From: Alphaproteobacteria bacterium
Lineage (GTDB): Bacteria; Pseudomonadota; Alphaproteobacteria; Rhodobacterales; Rhodobacteraceae
NCBI GenBank assembly: GCA_009908505.1
Contig: JAAAPD010000067.1
Coordinates: 1-64,000 of the forward strand
DNA length: 64,000 nucleotides
Direction of reading: 5' to 3'
Below the pieces are notes generated by a model that had not been told where the DNA came from, did not search any database, and was given only the letters and a program-made list of their open reading frames with translations. This document shows, one piece after another, positions 18,252 through 27,156 of this stretch (positions within the stretch are counted from its first letter, which is position 1; the number at the start of each line of letters is the position of its first letter). A program made the position numbers and the translations under genes.

Positions 18252-19925
18252 ATGCCCCGGGACGGACACGAAATGAGCCCCATTCTGAATGATCTGCTGA
18301 GCCTGACCAAGGCTGCCCTGCCGCCGCTGGAAGGGTTGCTTGAAACCGCCACGGCCTCTGTGCGCGACCTGGTGACCGAGGGCGGGCGCGTTTCCGGCGG
18401 CCGGATGGAGCAGAACCAGACAGCCGCACACGGCCTGGCCTGGGTGGCGACCTACGTGGAATCCCTGCGCCAGATGCAAGGCTGGGCCGAACGCCTGCAG
18501 GCCGAGGGCAAGTTCGGCGAGGTCGAACAGCTGATCCACCAGATCGCCTTCGGCGAATATCTTTGGCAGCTTTACGGCGGCATCCCCATGAGCCAGGGCG
18601 AGATCATCCGCTTGCAGGACCTTGGGCTGAGCCAGGACCAGATGCGCGCCATGATGGCCCCCGAGGTCATGACATTGACGCAAGAAGGCAACAGCCAGGC
18701 CGCGCGCATGCGTCTTGTCGACCTGATGCAGGAACAGGCGGCAAATATCACGGTGGGCGCGCCGGGCCTGGATGACGAGTTGGAGATGATCCGCGAACAG
18801 TTCCGCCGCTACACGGTGGACCGGATCGAGCCCAGCGCCCATGACTGGCACCTCAAGGACGAGCTGATCCCGATGGAGATCATCGCGGAACTGGCCGAGA
18901 TGGGCGTCTTCGGCCTGACCATCCCCGAAGAGTTGGGCGGTTTCGGCCTGCCCAAGGCGGCGATGGCCGTCGTGTCCGAGGAACTCAGCCGTGGCTATAT
19001 CGGCGTCGGCAGCCTTGGCACCCGGTCCGAGATCGCGGCCGAGCTGATCCTGTGCGGCGGGACCGATGACCAGAAGGCGCATTGGCTGCCCAAGATCGCC
19101 TCGGCCGAGATCCTGCCCACCGCTGTCTTCACCGAGCCCAACACCGGGTCCGACCTTGGGTCGCTGCGCACCCGCGCGGTCAAGGCGGGTGACGATTACG
19201 AGATCACCGGCAACAAGACTTGGATCACCCATGCCGCGCGCACCCATGTCATGACCCTGCTGGCCCGGACCGATCCCGACAGCAAAGACCATCGTGGCCT
19301 GTCCATGTTCCTGGCCGAAAAGACGCCGGGCACAGATCAAACCCCCTTCCCGTCCGACGGCATGACCGGCGGCGAGATCGAGGTCTTGGGCTATCGTGGC
19401 ATGAAGGAATACGAGCTGGGCTTCGACCAGTTCAAGGTGAAGGGTGAGAACCTGCTGGGCGGGGAGGAAGGCAAAGGCTTCAAACAGCTCATGCAAACCT
19501 TCGAATCCGCCCGCATCCAGACCGCCGCCCGGGCCGTGGGCGTGGCACAATCGGCGCTCGACGTGTCCATGCAATATGCCCAGGACCGCAAGCAGTTCGG
19601 CAAATCCCTGATCAACTTCCCCCGCGTGGCCGGCAAGCTGGCGATGATGGCGGTGGAAATCATGGTGGCGCGGCAGCTGACCTATTACTCGGCCAACGAG
19701 AAGGACAATGACCGCCGCTGCGATCTCGAGGCCGGCATGGCCAAGCTGCTGGGTGCCCGCGTGGCCTGGGCCGCGGCCGACAATGGACTGCAGATCCATG
19801 GCGGGAACGGATTTGCCCTAGAATACCAGATCAGTCGCATCCTTTGCGATGCTCGGATCCTCAACATCTTCGAGGGTGCCGCCGAAATCCAAGCGCAGGT
19901 GATCGCGCGGCGCCTGCTGGGCTAA
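18252..19925 (+). CDS. mcd: (2S)-methylsuccinyl-CoA dehydrogenase
   Basis: FAD-dependent acyl-CoA dehydrogenase of the ethylmalonyl-CoA pathway, oxidising (2S)-methylsuccinyl-CoA to mesaconyl-CoA and passing electrons to ETF. The 557-residue protein has an N-terminal extension of roughly 170 residues (with QTAAHGLAWVATYVESLRQM and FGEYLWQLYGGIPMSQGEI) ahead of a standard acyl-CoA dehydrogenase core (LGGFGLPK, FTEPNTGSDLGSLRTRA, GNKTWITHAART). That extension distinguishes Mcd from ordinary acyl-CoA dehydrogenases. The start at 18252 has a GAGGAA ribosome site. No other pathway gene lies nearby. Its stop overlaps trmO by four bases. Confidence 0.88.
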   Translation: MPRDGHEMSPILNDLLSLTKAALPPLEGLLETATASVRDLVTEGGRVSGGRMEQNQTAAHGLAWVATYVESLRQMQGWAERLQAEGKFGEVEQLIHQIAFGEYLWQLYGGIPMSQGEIIRLQDLGLSQDQMRAMMAPEVMTLTQEGNSQAARMRLVDLMQEQAANITVGAPGLDDELEMIREQFRRYTVDRIEPSAHDWHLKDELIPMEIIAELAEMGVFGLTIPEELGGFGLPKAAMAVVSEELSRGYIGVGSLGTRSEIAAELILCGGTDDQKAHWLPKIASAEILPTAVFTEPNTGSDLGSLRTRAVKAGDDYEITGNKTWITHAARTHVMTLLARTDPDSKDHRGLSMFLAEKTPGTDQTPFPSDGMTGGEIEVLGYRGMKEYELGFDQFKVKGENLLGGEEGKGFKQLMQTFESARIQTAARAVGVAQSALDVSMQYAQDRKQFGKSLINFPRVAGKLAMMAVEIMVARQLTYYSANEKDNDRRCDLEAGMAKLLGARVAWAAADNGLQIHGGNGFALEYQISRILCDARILNIFEGAAEIQAQVIARRLLG

Positions 19926-20410
19926 CCCTCGGGTTCAGGCGGGATGTCGATCCCGCCCAGCCACGGCTTGATGTCCAGCACCGGTGTTCCGTCGAACGCG
20001 TCTGTTGCGTCGATGCCTATCTCGCCTGCCCCGTGATCCAGCGAAGTGATCCGCACCGCCTCGATGGCGATGGGGTTGGGGCGCACAGGGCTGCTCAGCG
20101 CAAAGGTCCCGCGCGGCCCGTGGGCATGGCGCGGGGCCTGGACGATCAGGTCCCGCCGCGCCCGATCGAACCACAGCAACAGCCAGATCGCCTGCCCGAT
20201 CTCCAGCCCCCGTAGCCCGTCACGATAGGGCGCGTCGATCACCACGCGCCCGCCGCCACCGCCCGCCTCACGCGACTGGCGCAGGTTCTTCGGGGCGCCA
20301 CCGGGCGCCCAGTTGGAATGCAACACGCCGATAAATGCTATCGACCCCCCTGACCGCTCTGCCGGGTCAAAGCCCAGCGCCCCTTCGCCATCGCGTGAGG
20401 GTTTGGTCAT
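19922..20410 (-). CDS. trmO: tRNA t6A37 N6-methyltransferase TrmO
   Basis: A 162-residue SAM-dependent methyltransferase of the TsaA/TrmO (beta-barrel) family, which methylates t6A to m6t6A in tRNA-Thr. Diagnostic motifs are IGVLHSNW near the N-terminus, RGTFALSSPVRPNPIAIEAVRI in the middle (SAM site) and DGTPVLDIKPWL near the end. The C-terminal substrate domain of E. coli TrmO is absent, as in many short bacterial members. The start overlaps the stop of the upstream gene (ATGA), so the two are coupled. Confidence 0.9.
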   Translation of the reverse strand: MTKPSRDGEGALGFDPAERSGGSIAFIGVLHSNWAPGGAPKNLRQSREAGGGGGRVVIDAPYRDGLRGLEIGQAIWLLLWFDRARRDLIVQAPRHAHGPRGTFALSSPVRPNPIAIEAVRITSLDHGAGEIGIDATDAFDGTPVLDIKPWLGGIDIPPEPEG

Positions 20411-21012
20411 CGTCCGTCCAAAGGCAGCAAGATGCAGGGCATGTCACGCAGGTTCGGCAGGTCGGTGATGCGATAGCTGTTGCAGTCGCTCATCGCCGCG
20501 CGGTCCGCTGCGCCCTGAGTGGCATGGCCCCAGACAATGGCATAGGCCCCATCCTCGCTGATCGCCATGGCGTGGAACTGCGGCTGGCTTTGATGGGATT
20601 CGAAAAATTCGGCGGCATCGGGGGCCATGGTTGCCACTCCGCGCCCCGGCTCTTGGTAGCCTCGCGGATGGATTTCGGCGTAAATCAGGCAGGCATCGGT
20701 GAAATTCAGGCATTCCTCTCGGGCGATGTCCCGCGCGGCGGCAAGCGAATTCGCCCCCCGAACATAGCCATAGGACCCGTCCTTGCCGATGGCGAATGCC
20801 CCGAAATAGGTCATCCCGTCCTGGAATTCCCCTTCCAGCGCCGCGCGGGTATCCGAATGCAGCGGCAGGGCGGATCGGGCGAAAAGAACGCCGTCGCGCG
20901 GGAAGGTCGCCACCTCGCTGATCGGCGTTGTCCAGTCCGCCGCGACCAGGTTTCGCGGCTCGGATACCTGCACCGGACCCAGTCCGAGGGCCAGCAGAAC
21001 TCCTAAAATCAT
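20407..21012 (-). CDS. Secreted protein with tandem DUF4189-like repeats
   Basis: A 201-residue exported protein beginning with a hydrophobic signal (MILGVLLALGLG, start at 21012 after a GGTGG site). The mature protein holds two related copies of one unit: residues 70-113 (FGAFAIGKDGSYGYVRGAN, Cys101, Cys108) and 146-197 (FHAMAISEDGAYAIVWGHA, Cys177, Cys193). Each has an A-A-I-DG-Y core, an Ala-rich helix and a cysteine pair, resembling DUF4189, whose role is unknown. Paired cysteines suggest periplasmic disulfides. It is translationally coupled to trmO, with no obvious functional link. Confidence 0.65.
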   Translation of the reverse strand: MILGVLLALGLGPVQVSEPRNLVAADWTTPISEVATFPRDGVLFARSALPLHSDTRAALEGEFQDGMTYFGAFAIGKDGSYGYVRGANSLAAARDIAREECLNFTDACLIYAEIHPRGYQEPGRGVATMAPDAAEFFESHQSQPQFHAMAISEDGAYAIVWGHATQGAADRAAMSDCNSYRITDLPNLRDMPCILLPLDGR

Positions 21013-21124
21013 GCAACCACCCCGTTTCGCAACCATTCGCGACGCGACCGAAAGTGGCACGCGGCAGCTGGACGGTAAAGGCCGACCGCTTGCAACGGGG
21101 GCGAAAACAGCTTAACTCGGCGGA

Positions 21125-21514
21125 ATGCCACGCTTTGCATTCCTGAGTATCGTCGCGGTTTTGGCCGCCTGCACCGGGGAGGACACGATGTCCGACCAGA
21201 TTCCAAGCAATGTCGAGTATGCGCTGGTCGAGATGAACGGCGCCGCCTATGACGGGCGTGTCACGATCACCTTTGACGGGGACGGTCGGGTCGCGGGCCA
21301 AGCCCCCTGCAACCGGTATTTCGGGCAGGTCGGCGCCACGTATCCCGCCTTTGCCTTGAACAGCGTCGGGGCCACGATGATGGCCTGCGACGCGCTCGAT
21401 GCCGAGGCCGCCTATTTCGCCGCGCTTGAAAGCATGACCACGGCCGAGGTGTCGGACGGCACACTGACCCTGAGCAACGACGTGGGCGAAACGCTGGTCT
21501 TCGGCGCACCCTAG
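21125..21514 (+). CDS. META-domain lipoprotein (HslJ-like)
   Basis: A 129-residue predicted outer-membrane lipoprotein: residues 1-15 are a signal, with lipobox VLAAC (Cys16). The mature part shows the META/HslJ pattern: [22 protein letters not shown], then [25 protein letters not shown] and a closing [14 protein letters not shown]. HslJ-like proteins are associated with envelope or heat stress; the activity is unknown. It is divergent from the DUF4189-like gene and convergent with recO, overlapping its stop by four bases. Confidence 0.85.
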   Translation: MPRFAFLSIVAVLAACTGEDTMSDQIPSNVEYALVEMNGAAYDGRVTITFDGDGRVAGQAPCNRYFGQVGATYPAFALNSVGATMMACDALDAEAAYFAALESMTTAEVSDGTLTLSNDVGETLVFGAP

Positions 21515-22239
21515 GCGCTGCGCCGAAGCAGGTCCAGCAGCCGCGCCCGGGCCTCGGGCACGGGCTTGTCGCCCAGGGTTGCCGCCAGATTGTGTTCCAG
21601 GAAATGCCCGGTCACCATCAGCCCATCGAGAATATCCGCCGTGCTGGCCGCGCCCTGTCGCAGTAGAACGGGCGGTAGCGGCAGAAGCCTGTCGGCCCAC
21701 TCTCCTGCCCCGGTCCGCGACACCGCCCGGCCCGATTTGGGAGAGACATAGACCAAGCCCTCGGTCGCACCCGTCACCGCGCAGGACGACAGGTCGAGAC
21801 CGAAGCCAAGCTCGTCAAGAAGGGCAAGCTCCCAGCGCAGATAGCCCAGCGGCCACAGCTCGTCCTGCCCAAGCAGGTCGAGCAATTGCACGCTTCGCCG
21901 ATAAAGCGGCGGGTGCGCCTCGCGCTCGGGCAAGGCGAAACACAAAAGCCCGGTCACCGCGTTCAAGCCCGCAAGCGAAAGGCGCCCGCCCATGGATTGC
22001 GCGGCACGACTGCGAACGGGCTCGACAGTGAAGGCACCCAGATGCTCTTCCAGCCGGGCCTTCCAGGTCACGTCCAGTTGGGCGCCTGGCTGCAGGATGG
22101 CCGACAGCTTGCGCCCGGTGCCACCGCGGACGACACCCGCGGCACGCCCGTGCCCCTCGGTCAGCACATCAAGGATCACGGCATTCTCGCCGTGCTTGCG
22201 GACCCGCAGGACCGCGCCCTCTTCGCGCCATTCGATCAT
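21511..22239 (-). CDS. recO: DNA repair protein RecO
   Basis: Recombination mediator that with RecR loads RecA at single-strand gaps. The 242-residue form starts [20 protein letters not shown] at 22239, the usual RecO N-terminus. In-frame ATGs at 22257 and 22281 are possible starts adding 6 or 14 residues, and the one at 22281 has the better ribosome site. The OB-fold region contains [17 protein letters not shown] and [11 protein letters not shown]; the helical domain has [25 protein letters not shown]. recO usually follows era-DUF1491 in this family; here other genes intervene. Confidence 0.92.
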   Translation of the reverse strand: MIEWREEGAVLRVRKHGENAVILDVLTEGHGRAAGVVRGGTGRKLSAILQPGAQLDVTWKARLEEHLGAFTVEPVRSRAAQSMGGRLSLAGLNAVTGLLCFALPEREAHPPLYRRSVQLLDLLGQDELWPLGYLRWELALLDELGFGLDLSSCAVTGATEGLVYVSPKSGRAVSRTGAGEWADRLLPLPPVLLRQGAASTADILDGLMVTGHFLEHNLAATLGDKPVPEARARLLDLLRRSA

Positions 22240-22306
22240 GCGGGCATCAAGCGCCATCACGCCGATGGGCGCAAGGGCCATGCCTGCCTTGCCGGGTGCG
22301 GCTGGC

Positions 22307-22489
22307 TCAGCTTTCGTTGGCGCCGCGCAACTGCCGGATCGCCTTTTGAACGGCGCGCCAGGTTTCGGCCGCCTCCGACTCGCCGGCCTCTTCATGCTGT
22401 TTGGCCTTTTGCGCGGCTTCGGCTTCGGCCTTGTCGCCATGGGCATCATAGAGCGCCCGGGCATGTTGTGCGATTTTCTCGATCTGCAT
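22307..22489 (-). CDS. Small conserved helical protein upstream of recO
   Basis: A 60-residue soluble protein (starts [20 protein letters not shown]), almost wholly alpha-helical by composition, with alternating Ala, Lys, Glu and Gln and no signal or membrane segment. The AAAGGAGC ribosome site six bases before the ATG at 22489 is the best in this stretch and supports real translation. It lies 67 bases upstream of the recO start on the same strand, and a perfect FNR box is centred about 93 bases before its start. I do not recognise a named family; short proteins of this kind occur in Rhodobacteraceae. Confidence 0.72.
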   Translation of the reverse strand: MQIEKIAQHARALYDAHGDKAEAEAAQKAKQHEEAGESEAAETWRAVQKAIRQLRGANES

Positions 22490-22837
22490 GTTTCGGCTCC
22501 TTTCCGGTCGTTTCGGCCTGACTTGGGCCTTGTCATCTTGCGCGGACAGTCAAACATGCCAGCGGCCCCACCGTCTTGATTGAAATCAAGCCCGCCTGCG
22601 TCTTCGCGCCTCGGTCAGCGAGGGTCACGCCTTCACGGCGCTGCGGACCGGCTATGCCCCGTCTTCAAGCTACATTTTGTGATTGCGCCTAGCCGTAACG
22701 GGTGGGTTCAGGTCCGCATTGCAAAAGCCGAATTCGCAAGGCCCGGGTGCTTTGACGCGAGCGACGATCGTTTATAAAGGCACTGCGCCGCTTCGTCTGT
22801 TTCCGGTCGGTCTCGGTTTTTTGGAAAGGCTAACCCC
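22490..22837. other. Intergenic region between the 60-aa gene and the DUF4274-like gene
   Basis: A 348-base gap between divergent genes. It contains the FNR box at 22576-22589, a C/T-rich stretch and, near the rightward gene, a lower-GC segment (GTTTATAAAGG at 22769-22779). A GGAAAGG ribosome site lies at 22823-22829. No gene, tRNA or terminator is seen. Composition falls from the genome norm at about 22660 and stays low through the next gene. Confidence 0.6.
22576..22589 (-). promoter_or_regulatory. FNR/FnrL box
   Basis: TTGAT-TGAA-ATCAA is an exact match to the FNR consensus TTGAT-N4-ATCAA, within a 16-base near-perfect palindrome flanked by C and G. Its centre is about 93 bases upstream of the 60-aa gene. 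A CATGTT at 22554-22559 on the minus strand could be the -10 box of a promoter activated from about -40. The rightward gene starts about 255 bases away and is a less likely target. Confidence 0.7.
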
Positions 22838-23887
22838 ATGATGTTCAAGAAGATTGCTGTATTCAAGAAGCGGCCGATAGAGTCCTTGATCCCATTGCAA
22901 TTGCAGAGCCTTTCCGCATCCGAACGAACGCGAAAGGTAGATGCAATTCTTGCCGCGTGCGACAAGCCCCAGGTGGAGCATTGGCTGACCATGGATCGAA
23001 TGTGGTCGTTCGGAGACCTGCAACCGGCACACCCACAACTCTATTCGGCAAATGCGGTCATCAGTGCGATCATCGATCTGTGGCCGGGCAAAGATTACTA
23101 CAGCCTGCGCCCATATTTCATCGCTGCAAAGGACTGGGAGGTTTCCATTCTCCACGCCTTTGCACTGTTTCTCGGATCCGACGACGACGTCGCCCGAAGC
23201 ATCGCGGGCGACTTCTCGTTCGGGCCCGATCACTTCGACATCAGGTCCGAATTAGTGCGACAACAGGTGATCTGGGAGGATTTCGAACCAAGGGCGATGG
23301 CCTATATCCAAGCCGCCGAAGCGTATCGGCGAGGCACCGACAATGTTCATCCAGTCTATGAAACCTTGAAACGGATGCACGTGCCGGATGTCGTTTTGTG
23401 GCACGAGATCGTGACGAGCATGGGTCACCTGAACGCCGACCGGGTAAAGGCGATCGAGTGGATTCTGTCCCAGCCCAAATGTGATCTCGGAACAGCGGCA
23501 ACCTTCCTACATGTCGGCATCGAGTTCTCGATGTGGGAAGAACTCCAAACCTATGGCGGCGGGGAGTTCGAACGTTTGCTCACGGTGATCGAAAGGTGGA
23601 ATGCCGGTTTCTATCGAAGCTGCAATCTGTCACCTGATGACCCGGGAAACGACGTCCATGTCGATACGGCGAAATTCCCCGCCATGTACAAGGCATTCTG
23701 GCAAGACATCTGCCCGCGCGAGGCCGCGTTGCTGCCAATTCCCGAACCGAGGCCGCTGGGCAAACCCCGCAAATCCGAGATCCGGGCATATTCGAAGCCC
23801 AGTGGGTTTGCCTATGACGCCGAACACGAGGCGCTGATCTACAAAAAGGGCCGACCGCAGAAACGGAGCTATTTCACGATGAGTTGA
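22838..23887 (+). CDS. DUF4274-like protein, possibly acquired
   Basis: A 349-residue soluble protein with no signal or membrane segment. Around residues 187-228 the pattern LWHEIVTSMGHLNADRVKAIEWILSQ followed by PKCDLGTAATFLHVG resembles DUF4274, whose hallmark is a CDLGTA motif after a helix. An earlier DDDVARSIAGDFSFG segment may be part of a repeat array. The C-terminus is basic. Codon usage is less GC-biased than its neighbours, and the gene lies where era-DUF1491 normally runs into recO, so it is a candidate for horizontal acquisition. A second ATG at 22841 is equally possible. Function is unknown. Confidence 0.6.
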   Translation: MMFKKIAVFKKRPIESLIPLQLQSLSASERTRKVDAILAACDKPQVEHWLTMDRMWSFGDLQPAHPQLYSANAVISAIIDLWPGKDYYSLRPYFIAAKDWEVSILHAFALFLGSDDDVARSIAGDFSFGPDHFDIRSELVRQQVIWEDFEPRAMAYIQAAEAYRRGTDNVHPVYETLKRMHVPDVVLWHEIVTSMGHLNADRVKAIEWILSQPKCDLGTAATFLHVGIEFSMWEELQTYGGGEFERLLTVIERWNAGFYRSCNLSPDDPGNDVHVDTAKFPAMYKAFWQDICPREAALLPIPEPRPLGKPRKSEIRAYSKPSGFAYDAEHEALIYKKGRPQKRSYFTMS

Positions 23888-23924
23888 CCGTTCATCGTCG
23901 GCCGACTGTCCGGCGTCGGCGTCC

Positions 23925-24251
23925 CTAGTCCAAACCCGGTTCGTCCAGCAGATGCCGCCCGGCACGGTCTTCGACCTCGATCACCCAAAGGTCGGGGTCG
24001 AACTCGGCTTGGCGGGCAAGGGCGGCGTCGACCTCGGGCTCATCACCTTCGGTCAGCACGATCCATTTGCGATCTCCCGTCACAAGATCGAAAGACCGCT
24101 GATAGGCCACGGCGCGCCTGTCCAGCGTATTCAGCTTCACCAGCACCGCCCCGGCCGTAGCGTCCCCCTTGCGCACGACGAAGGCGGGTATATCGGCCAG
24201 GCGCAACCGCGTCAGGTAGGCCGAAACCCAGACTTCCGCCGTCAGGCGCAT
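23925..24251 (-). CDS. DUF1491 family protein
   Basis: A 108-residue cytoplasmic protein recognised by MRLTAEVWVSAYLTRLRLAD, the GAVLVKLNTLD segment and the C-terminal FDPDLWVIEVEDRAGRHLLDE, characteristic of DUF1491, a small alphaproteobacterial family of unknown function. Its ATG overlaps the era stop by one base, so it is translationally coupled to era. The conserved position after era hints at a role in ribosome or RNA metabolism, but nothing direct supports that. Confidence 0.88.
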   Translation of the reverse strand: MRLTAEVWVSAYLTRLRLADIPAFVVRKGDATAGAVLVKLNTLDRRAVAYQRSFDLVTGDRKWIVLTEGDEPEVDAALARQAEFDPDLWVIEVEDRAGRHLLDEPGLD

Positions 24252-25156
24252 CAGTTTCCGTCCCGGAAATCCAGCCCCATCTCGGAATAGCGTTCCGCCT
24301 CTTCCAGCCAGTTCGGCCGCACCTTGACCTGCAGAAACAGGTGGATCTTGCGGCCGAGGAATTCCTCAAGCTCTTCGCGGGCGGCGCGGCCCACGGCCTT
24401 GATGGTCTCGCCCTTCTTGCCAAGCACGATTCCCTTGTGGCCATCGCGCATGACATAGACGACCTGGTCCACCCGGGCGGACCCGTCCGGCCGTTCTTCC
24501 CAGTTCTCGGTTTCGACCGTCAGCTGGTAGGGCAGCTCCTGGTGCAGGCGCAGGGTCAGTTTTTCGCGGGTCATCTCGGCGGCGATCATGCGCAGGGGCA
24601 GGTCTGCGATCTGGTCCTCGGGATAAAGCCACGGGCCCTCGGGCATCTGCTCGGCCAGCCAGCGGCGCAGGTCGTCGCAGCCATGGCCCTTTTCCGCCGA
24701 GATCATGAAGGTTTCGACAAAGGGGAAACGGTCGTTCATCTTCTTGGTCAGGGCCAGCAGTACGGGGGCCTCGACGCGGTCGATCTTGTTGATGGCCAGC
24801 GCGACCTTGCGGCCCTGTCCGATCTCTTCAAGCTGTTCTAGGATGACGTCCACACCTTCGGTGACGCCGCGATGCGCCTCGACCAGCAGAACGATCACGT
24901 CCGCATCCGCCGCCCCGCCCCAGGCCGCGGCGACCATGGCCCGGTCCAGCCGGCGGCGTGGCCGGAACAGACCCGGCGTATCGACAAGGACGATCTGCGT
25001 GTCCCCCTCAAGCGCCACGCCGCGAATGCGCGCGCGGGTGGTCTGCACCTTGTGGGTGACGATCGACACCTTGGCCCCGACCATCCGGTTGGTCAGGGTG
25101 GACTTGCCTGCATTGGGCTCTCCGATCAGGGCGACGAATCCGGCGCGTTGGGTCAT
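24251..25156 (-). CDS. era: GTPase Era
   Basis: Essential GTPase that binds the 3' end of 16S rRNA and assists 30S maturation. The 301-residue protein has the G domain at the N-terminus (P-loop GEPNAGKST at 12-20, DTPGL as G3, INKIDRV as G4, ISAEKG as G5) and a C-terminal KH domain with GHKGIVLGKKGETIKAVG. It is in the canonical rnc-era order with a 9-base gap and is followed by DUF1491 without spacing. Confidence 0.97.
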   Translation of the reverse strand: MTQRAGFVALIGEPNAGKSTLTNRMVGAKVSIVTHKVQTTRARIRGVALEGDTQIVLVDTPGLFRPRRRLDRAMVAAAWGGAADADVIVLLVEAHRGVTEGVDVILEQLEEIGQGRKVALAINKIDRVEAPVLLALTKKMNDRFPFVETFMISAEKGHGCDDLRRWLAEQMPEGPWLYPEDQIADLPLRMIAAEMTREKLTLRLHQELPYQLTVETENWEERPDGSARVDQVVYVMRDGHKGIVLGKKGETIKAVGRAAREELEEFLGRKIHLFLQVKVRPNWLEEAERYSEMGLDFRDGN

Positions 25157-25165
25157 CTGGATATC

Positions 25166-25849
25166 CTATTCTGCCTCAAGCCGGTCCAGCAAAGCCTTGG
25201 CGGCGGCGTGTTCCGCGTGGCGTTTGGACCCGGCGGTGGCCTGGGTCGCGTCGCCCGTCTCAAGCGCCACCTCGATGACGAATTGCGGTGCGTGATCGGG
25301 CCCCGTGCGTTTCAACTCCGTATAGACCGGGGGGTGCTGGCCGCGCGCCTGGGCCCATTCCTGCAACGCGGTCTTGGCATCGCGCGCATCGGCCTTGACC
25401 GTGGTGATGCGATCCCCCCAAAGCGCCACGATGCGCGCTTGGGCTGCGTCGAACCCGGCATCGAGGTAGACCGCCGCGATCACCGCCTCCATCGCGTCGC
25501 CCAGCAAGGCCTCTTTGCGGCGCCCCCCCGACTTCATCTCGGAACGGCCGAGTTTGAGCACGGCGCCCAGGTCGATTTCGCGTGCCACGGCGGCACAAGT
25601 TTCCTTGCGCACAAGGGCGTTATAGCGCGGGGCAAGCTGGCCCTCGGACGCCTGTGGGTCGGCCCTGAGCAGGGCTTCGGCCATGACCAGCCCCAGCACC
25701 CGATCGCCCAGGAATTCGAGCCGCTGGTTGTCGTCGCGATGCACGCTGGACATGGATGGATGCGTAACCGCACGGATCAGCAATTCGGGCCGGGCAAAGT
25801 TATGGCCCAACCGGCCTTCGAACGCCGTGAGGTCGGCCGACAGTTTCAC
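25166..25849 (-). CDS. rnc: Ribonuclease III
   Basis: Double-strand-specific endoribonuclease that processes rRNA precursors and mRNAs. The 227-residue protein has the RNase III signature [16 protein letters not shown] with its catalytic Glu and Asp, a second acidic pair in [18 protein letters not shown], and a C-terminal double-stranded RNA-binding domain (from about 155, ending [17 protein letters not shown]). Its ATG overlaps the lepB stop by four bases (ATGA), and era follows after 9 bases. Confidence 0.96.
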   Translation of the reverse strand: MKLSADLTAFEGRLGHNFARPELLIRAVTHPSMSSVHRDDNQRLEFLGDRVLGLVMAEALLRADPQASEGQLAPRYNALVRKETCAAVAREIDLGAVLKLGRSEMKSGGRRKEALLGDAMEAVIAAVYLDAGFDAAQARIVALWGDRITTVKADARDAKTALQEWAQARGQHPPVYTELKRTGPDHAPQFVIEVALETGDATQATAGSKRHAEHAAAKALLDRLEAE

Positions 25850-26682
25850 TCGACCGCCTTAAGATAGCGGTCCGACCGCCAGGTCCAGAAGGCCAGCATG
25901 GACCGTCCCGCGGACGAGAACATGATCCGGTCGGCGCGTCCGACGATATCCTCGTAGGATACGAAACCGACGCCGCGCGCGGCCTGCGGGACCCGGCTGT
26001 CCGAGGAATTGTCGCGGTTGTCACCCATAAAGAAATACTGTCCCTCGGGCACGGTGAACACGCCGGTATTGTCCAAGGCGCGGCGGCCGATATTCAGGAC
26101 CCCGTAGGAAACACCATTGGGCAGCGTTTCGATGAACCGTTCCTTCTGGCAGTCCGACCCGATACCGACCGCGCCGTTCTGGCATTGCGGCAAGAGGCCC
26201 TCGGGCCCCTGGTGCGCCATTGTCTCGACGAAGAAACCGTCCTGGCTCTGCTCAGCGGCGGATCCGTTGATATAGACAACCCCGTTGCGCAGCTGGATCT
26301 TGTCACCCGGCAGGCCGATCAGGCGCTTGATGAAATCGCGCCCCGTCACCGGGTGGCGGAACACGACCACGTCGCCGCGCTCGGGCTGCGACCCGAACAG
26401 CCGGTCATTGCCACCCTTGAAGACGCCGCAGAAATCCTCGGCATCCACGTCGATACCGAACCGTGGGATGATGATCGAGGGGCAGGACGCGTAGGAATAG
26501 CCATAGGCCATCTTGTTGACGAACAGGAAATCGCCGATCAACAAGGTATCCTTCATGGACCCCGACGGGATCCAGAACGGTTGAAAAAAGAAGGTCCGGA
26601 ACACCCCGGCGATCAGCAGGGCGTAGACCACCGTCTTGATGGTTTCCTTGACGGTGTGCAGGATACCGGTGCTTTCGGACAT
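25846..26682 (-). CDS. lepB: Signal peptidase I
   Basis: Inner-membrane serine protease that removes signal peptides from exported proteins. The 278-residue protein has one N-terminal TM helix (about 15-34), then the catalytic [15 protein letters not shown] with Ser42 as nucleophile, the Lys motif [15 protein letters not shown], and [12 protein letters not shown] of box E. Several cysteines in the periplasmic insert (CPSII, FCGVF, PQCQN, SDCQK) could form disulfides. It lies in the conserved acpS-lepB-rnc-era order. Confidence 0.96.
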   Translation of the reverse strand: MSESTGILHTVKETIKTVVYALLIAGVFRTFFFQPFWIPSGSMKDTLLIGDFLFVNKMAYGYSYASCPSIIIPRFGIDVDAEDFCGVFKGGNDRLFGSQPERGDVVVFRHPVTGRDFIKRLIGLPGDKIQLRNGVVYINGSAAEQSQDGFFVETMAHQGPEGLLPQCQNGAVGIGSDCQKERFIETLPNGVSYGVLNIGRRALDNTGVFTVPEGQYFFMGDNRDNSSDSRVPQAARGVGFVSYEDIVGRADRIMFSSAGRSMLAFWTWRSDRYLKAVE

Positions 26683-26745
26683 GAAGCGATTTTCCCTTGA
26701 AAAGTCCGCTGCTACATGCGGCGGGGGAACGCCCGAGTCAACCGG

Positions 26746-27156
26746 TCAGTCGGGTCCGGTCACGGGCCGCGCCTCGATCACCACGAAGGCCTGCGCCCAA
26801 GGGTGATCGTCCGTCAGGGTGACATGAATGATTGCCTCGTGCCCCTCGGGGGTCATTTCGTCCAGCCGGTCCTTTGCCCAGCCGGTCACGGCCATGACCG
26901 GTTGGCCGGTGCGCAGATTGCTGACGGCCATGTCCTTCCACGCTATGCCCATGCGCAGACCGGTGCCCAGCGCCTTGGAACAGGCCTCTTTCGCGGCCCA
27001 GCGCTTAGCATAGGTGCTCGCGGTATCCGCGCGGCATTCGGCCTTGGCCTGTTCGATCTCGGTGAAGACACGGTTGCCGAACCGGTCGCCGAACCGATCG
27101 AGCGTGCCCTGGATCCGCTCGATATTGGCAAGGTCCGTGCCGATGCCCAAGATCAT
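26746..27156 (-). CDS. acpS: Holo-[acyl-carrier-protein] synthase
   Basis: Transfers 4'-phosphopantetheine from CoA to apo-ACP. The 136-residue protein shows the family start [15 protein letters not shown] with the metal-binding Asp8, then [12 protein letters not shown] and the second signature [19 protein letters not shown] containing the catalytic Glu. Length is normal. It overlaps the gene upstream by four bases and precedes lepB by 63 bases, matching the usual pdxJ-acpS-lepB layout apart from three intervening genes. Confidence 0.95.
   Translation of the reverse strand: MILGIGTDLANIERIQGTLDRFGDRFGNRVFTEIEQAKAECRADTASTYAKRWAAKEACSKALGTGLRMGIAWKDMAVSNLRTGQPVMAVTGWAKDRLDEMTPEGHEAIIHVTLTDDHPWAQAFVVIEARPVTGPD

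Noticed and set aside
17274-19799. A very long open frame on the minus strand across mcd and the TSUP gene
   Set aside because: It is the antisense shadow of high-GC coding sequence: low-complexity His/Gln/Gly-rich composition, no recognisable domain, and both real genes in that span have clear family motifs.
22690-22765. A GGGTTCAGGTCC stretch resembling a tRNA T-arm
   Set aside because: No matching acceptor stem, anticodon arm or CCA end could be built around it, so it is not a tRNA gene.
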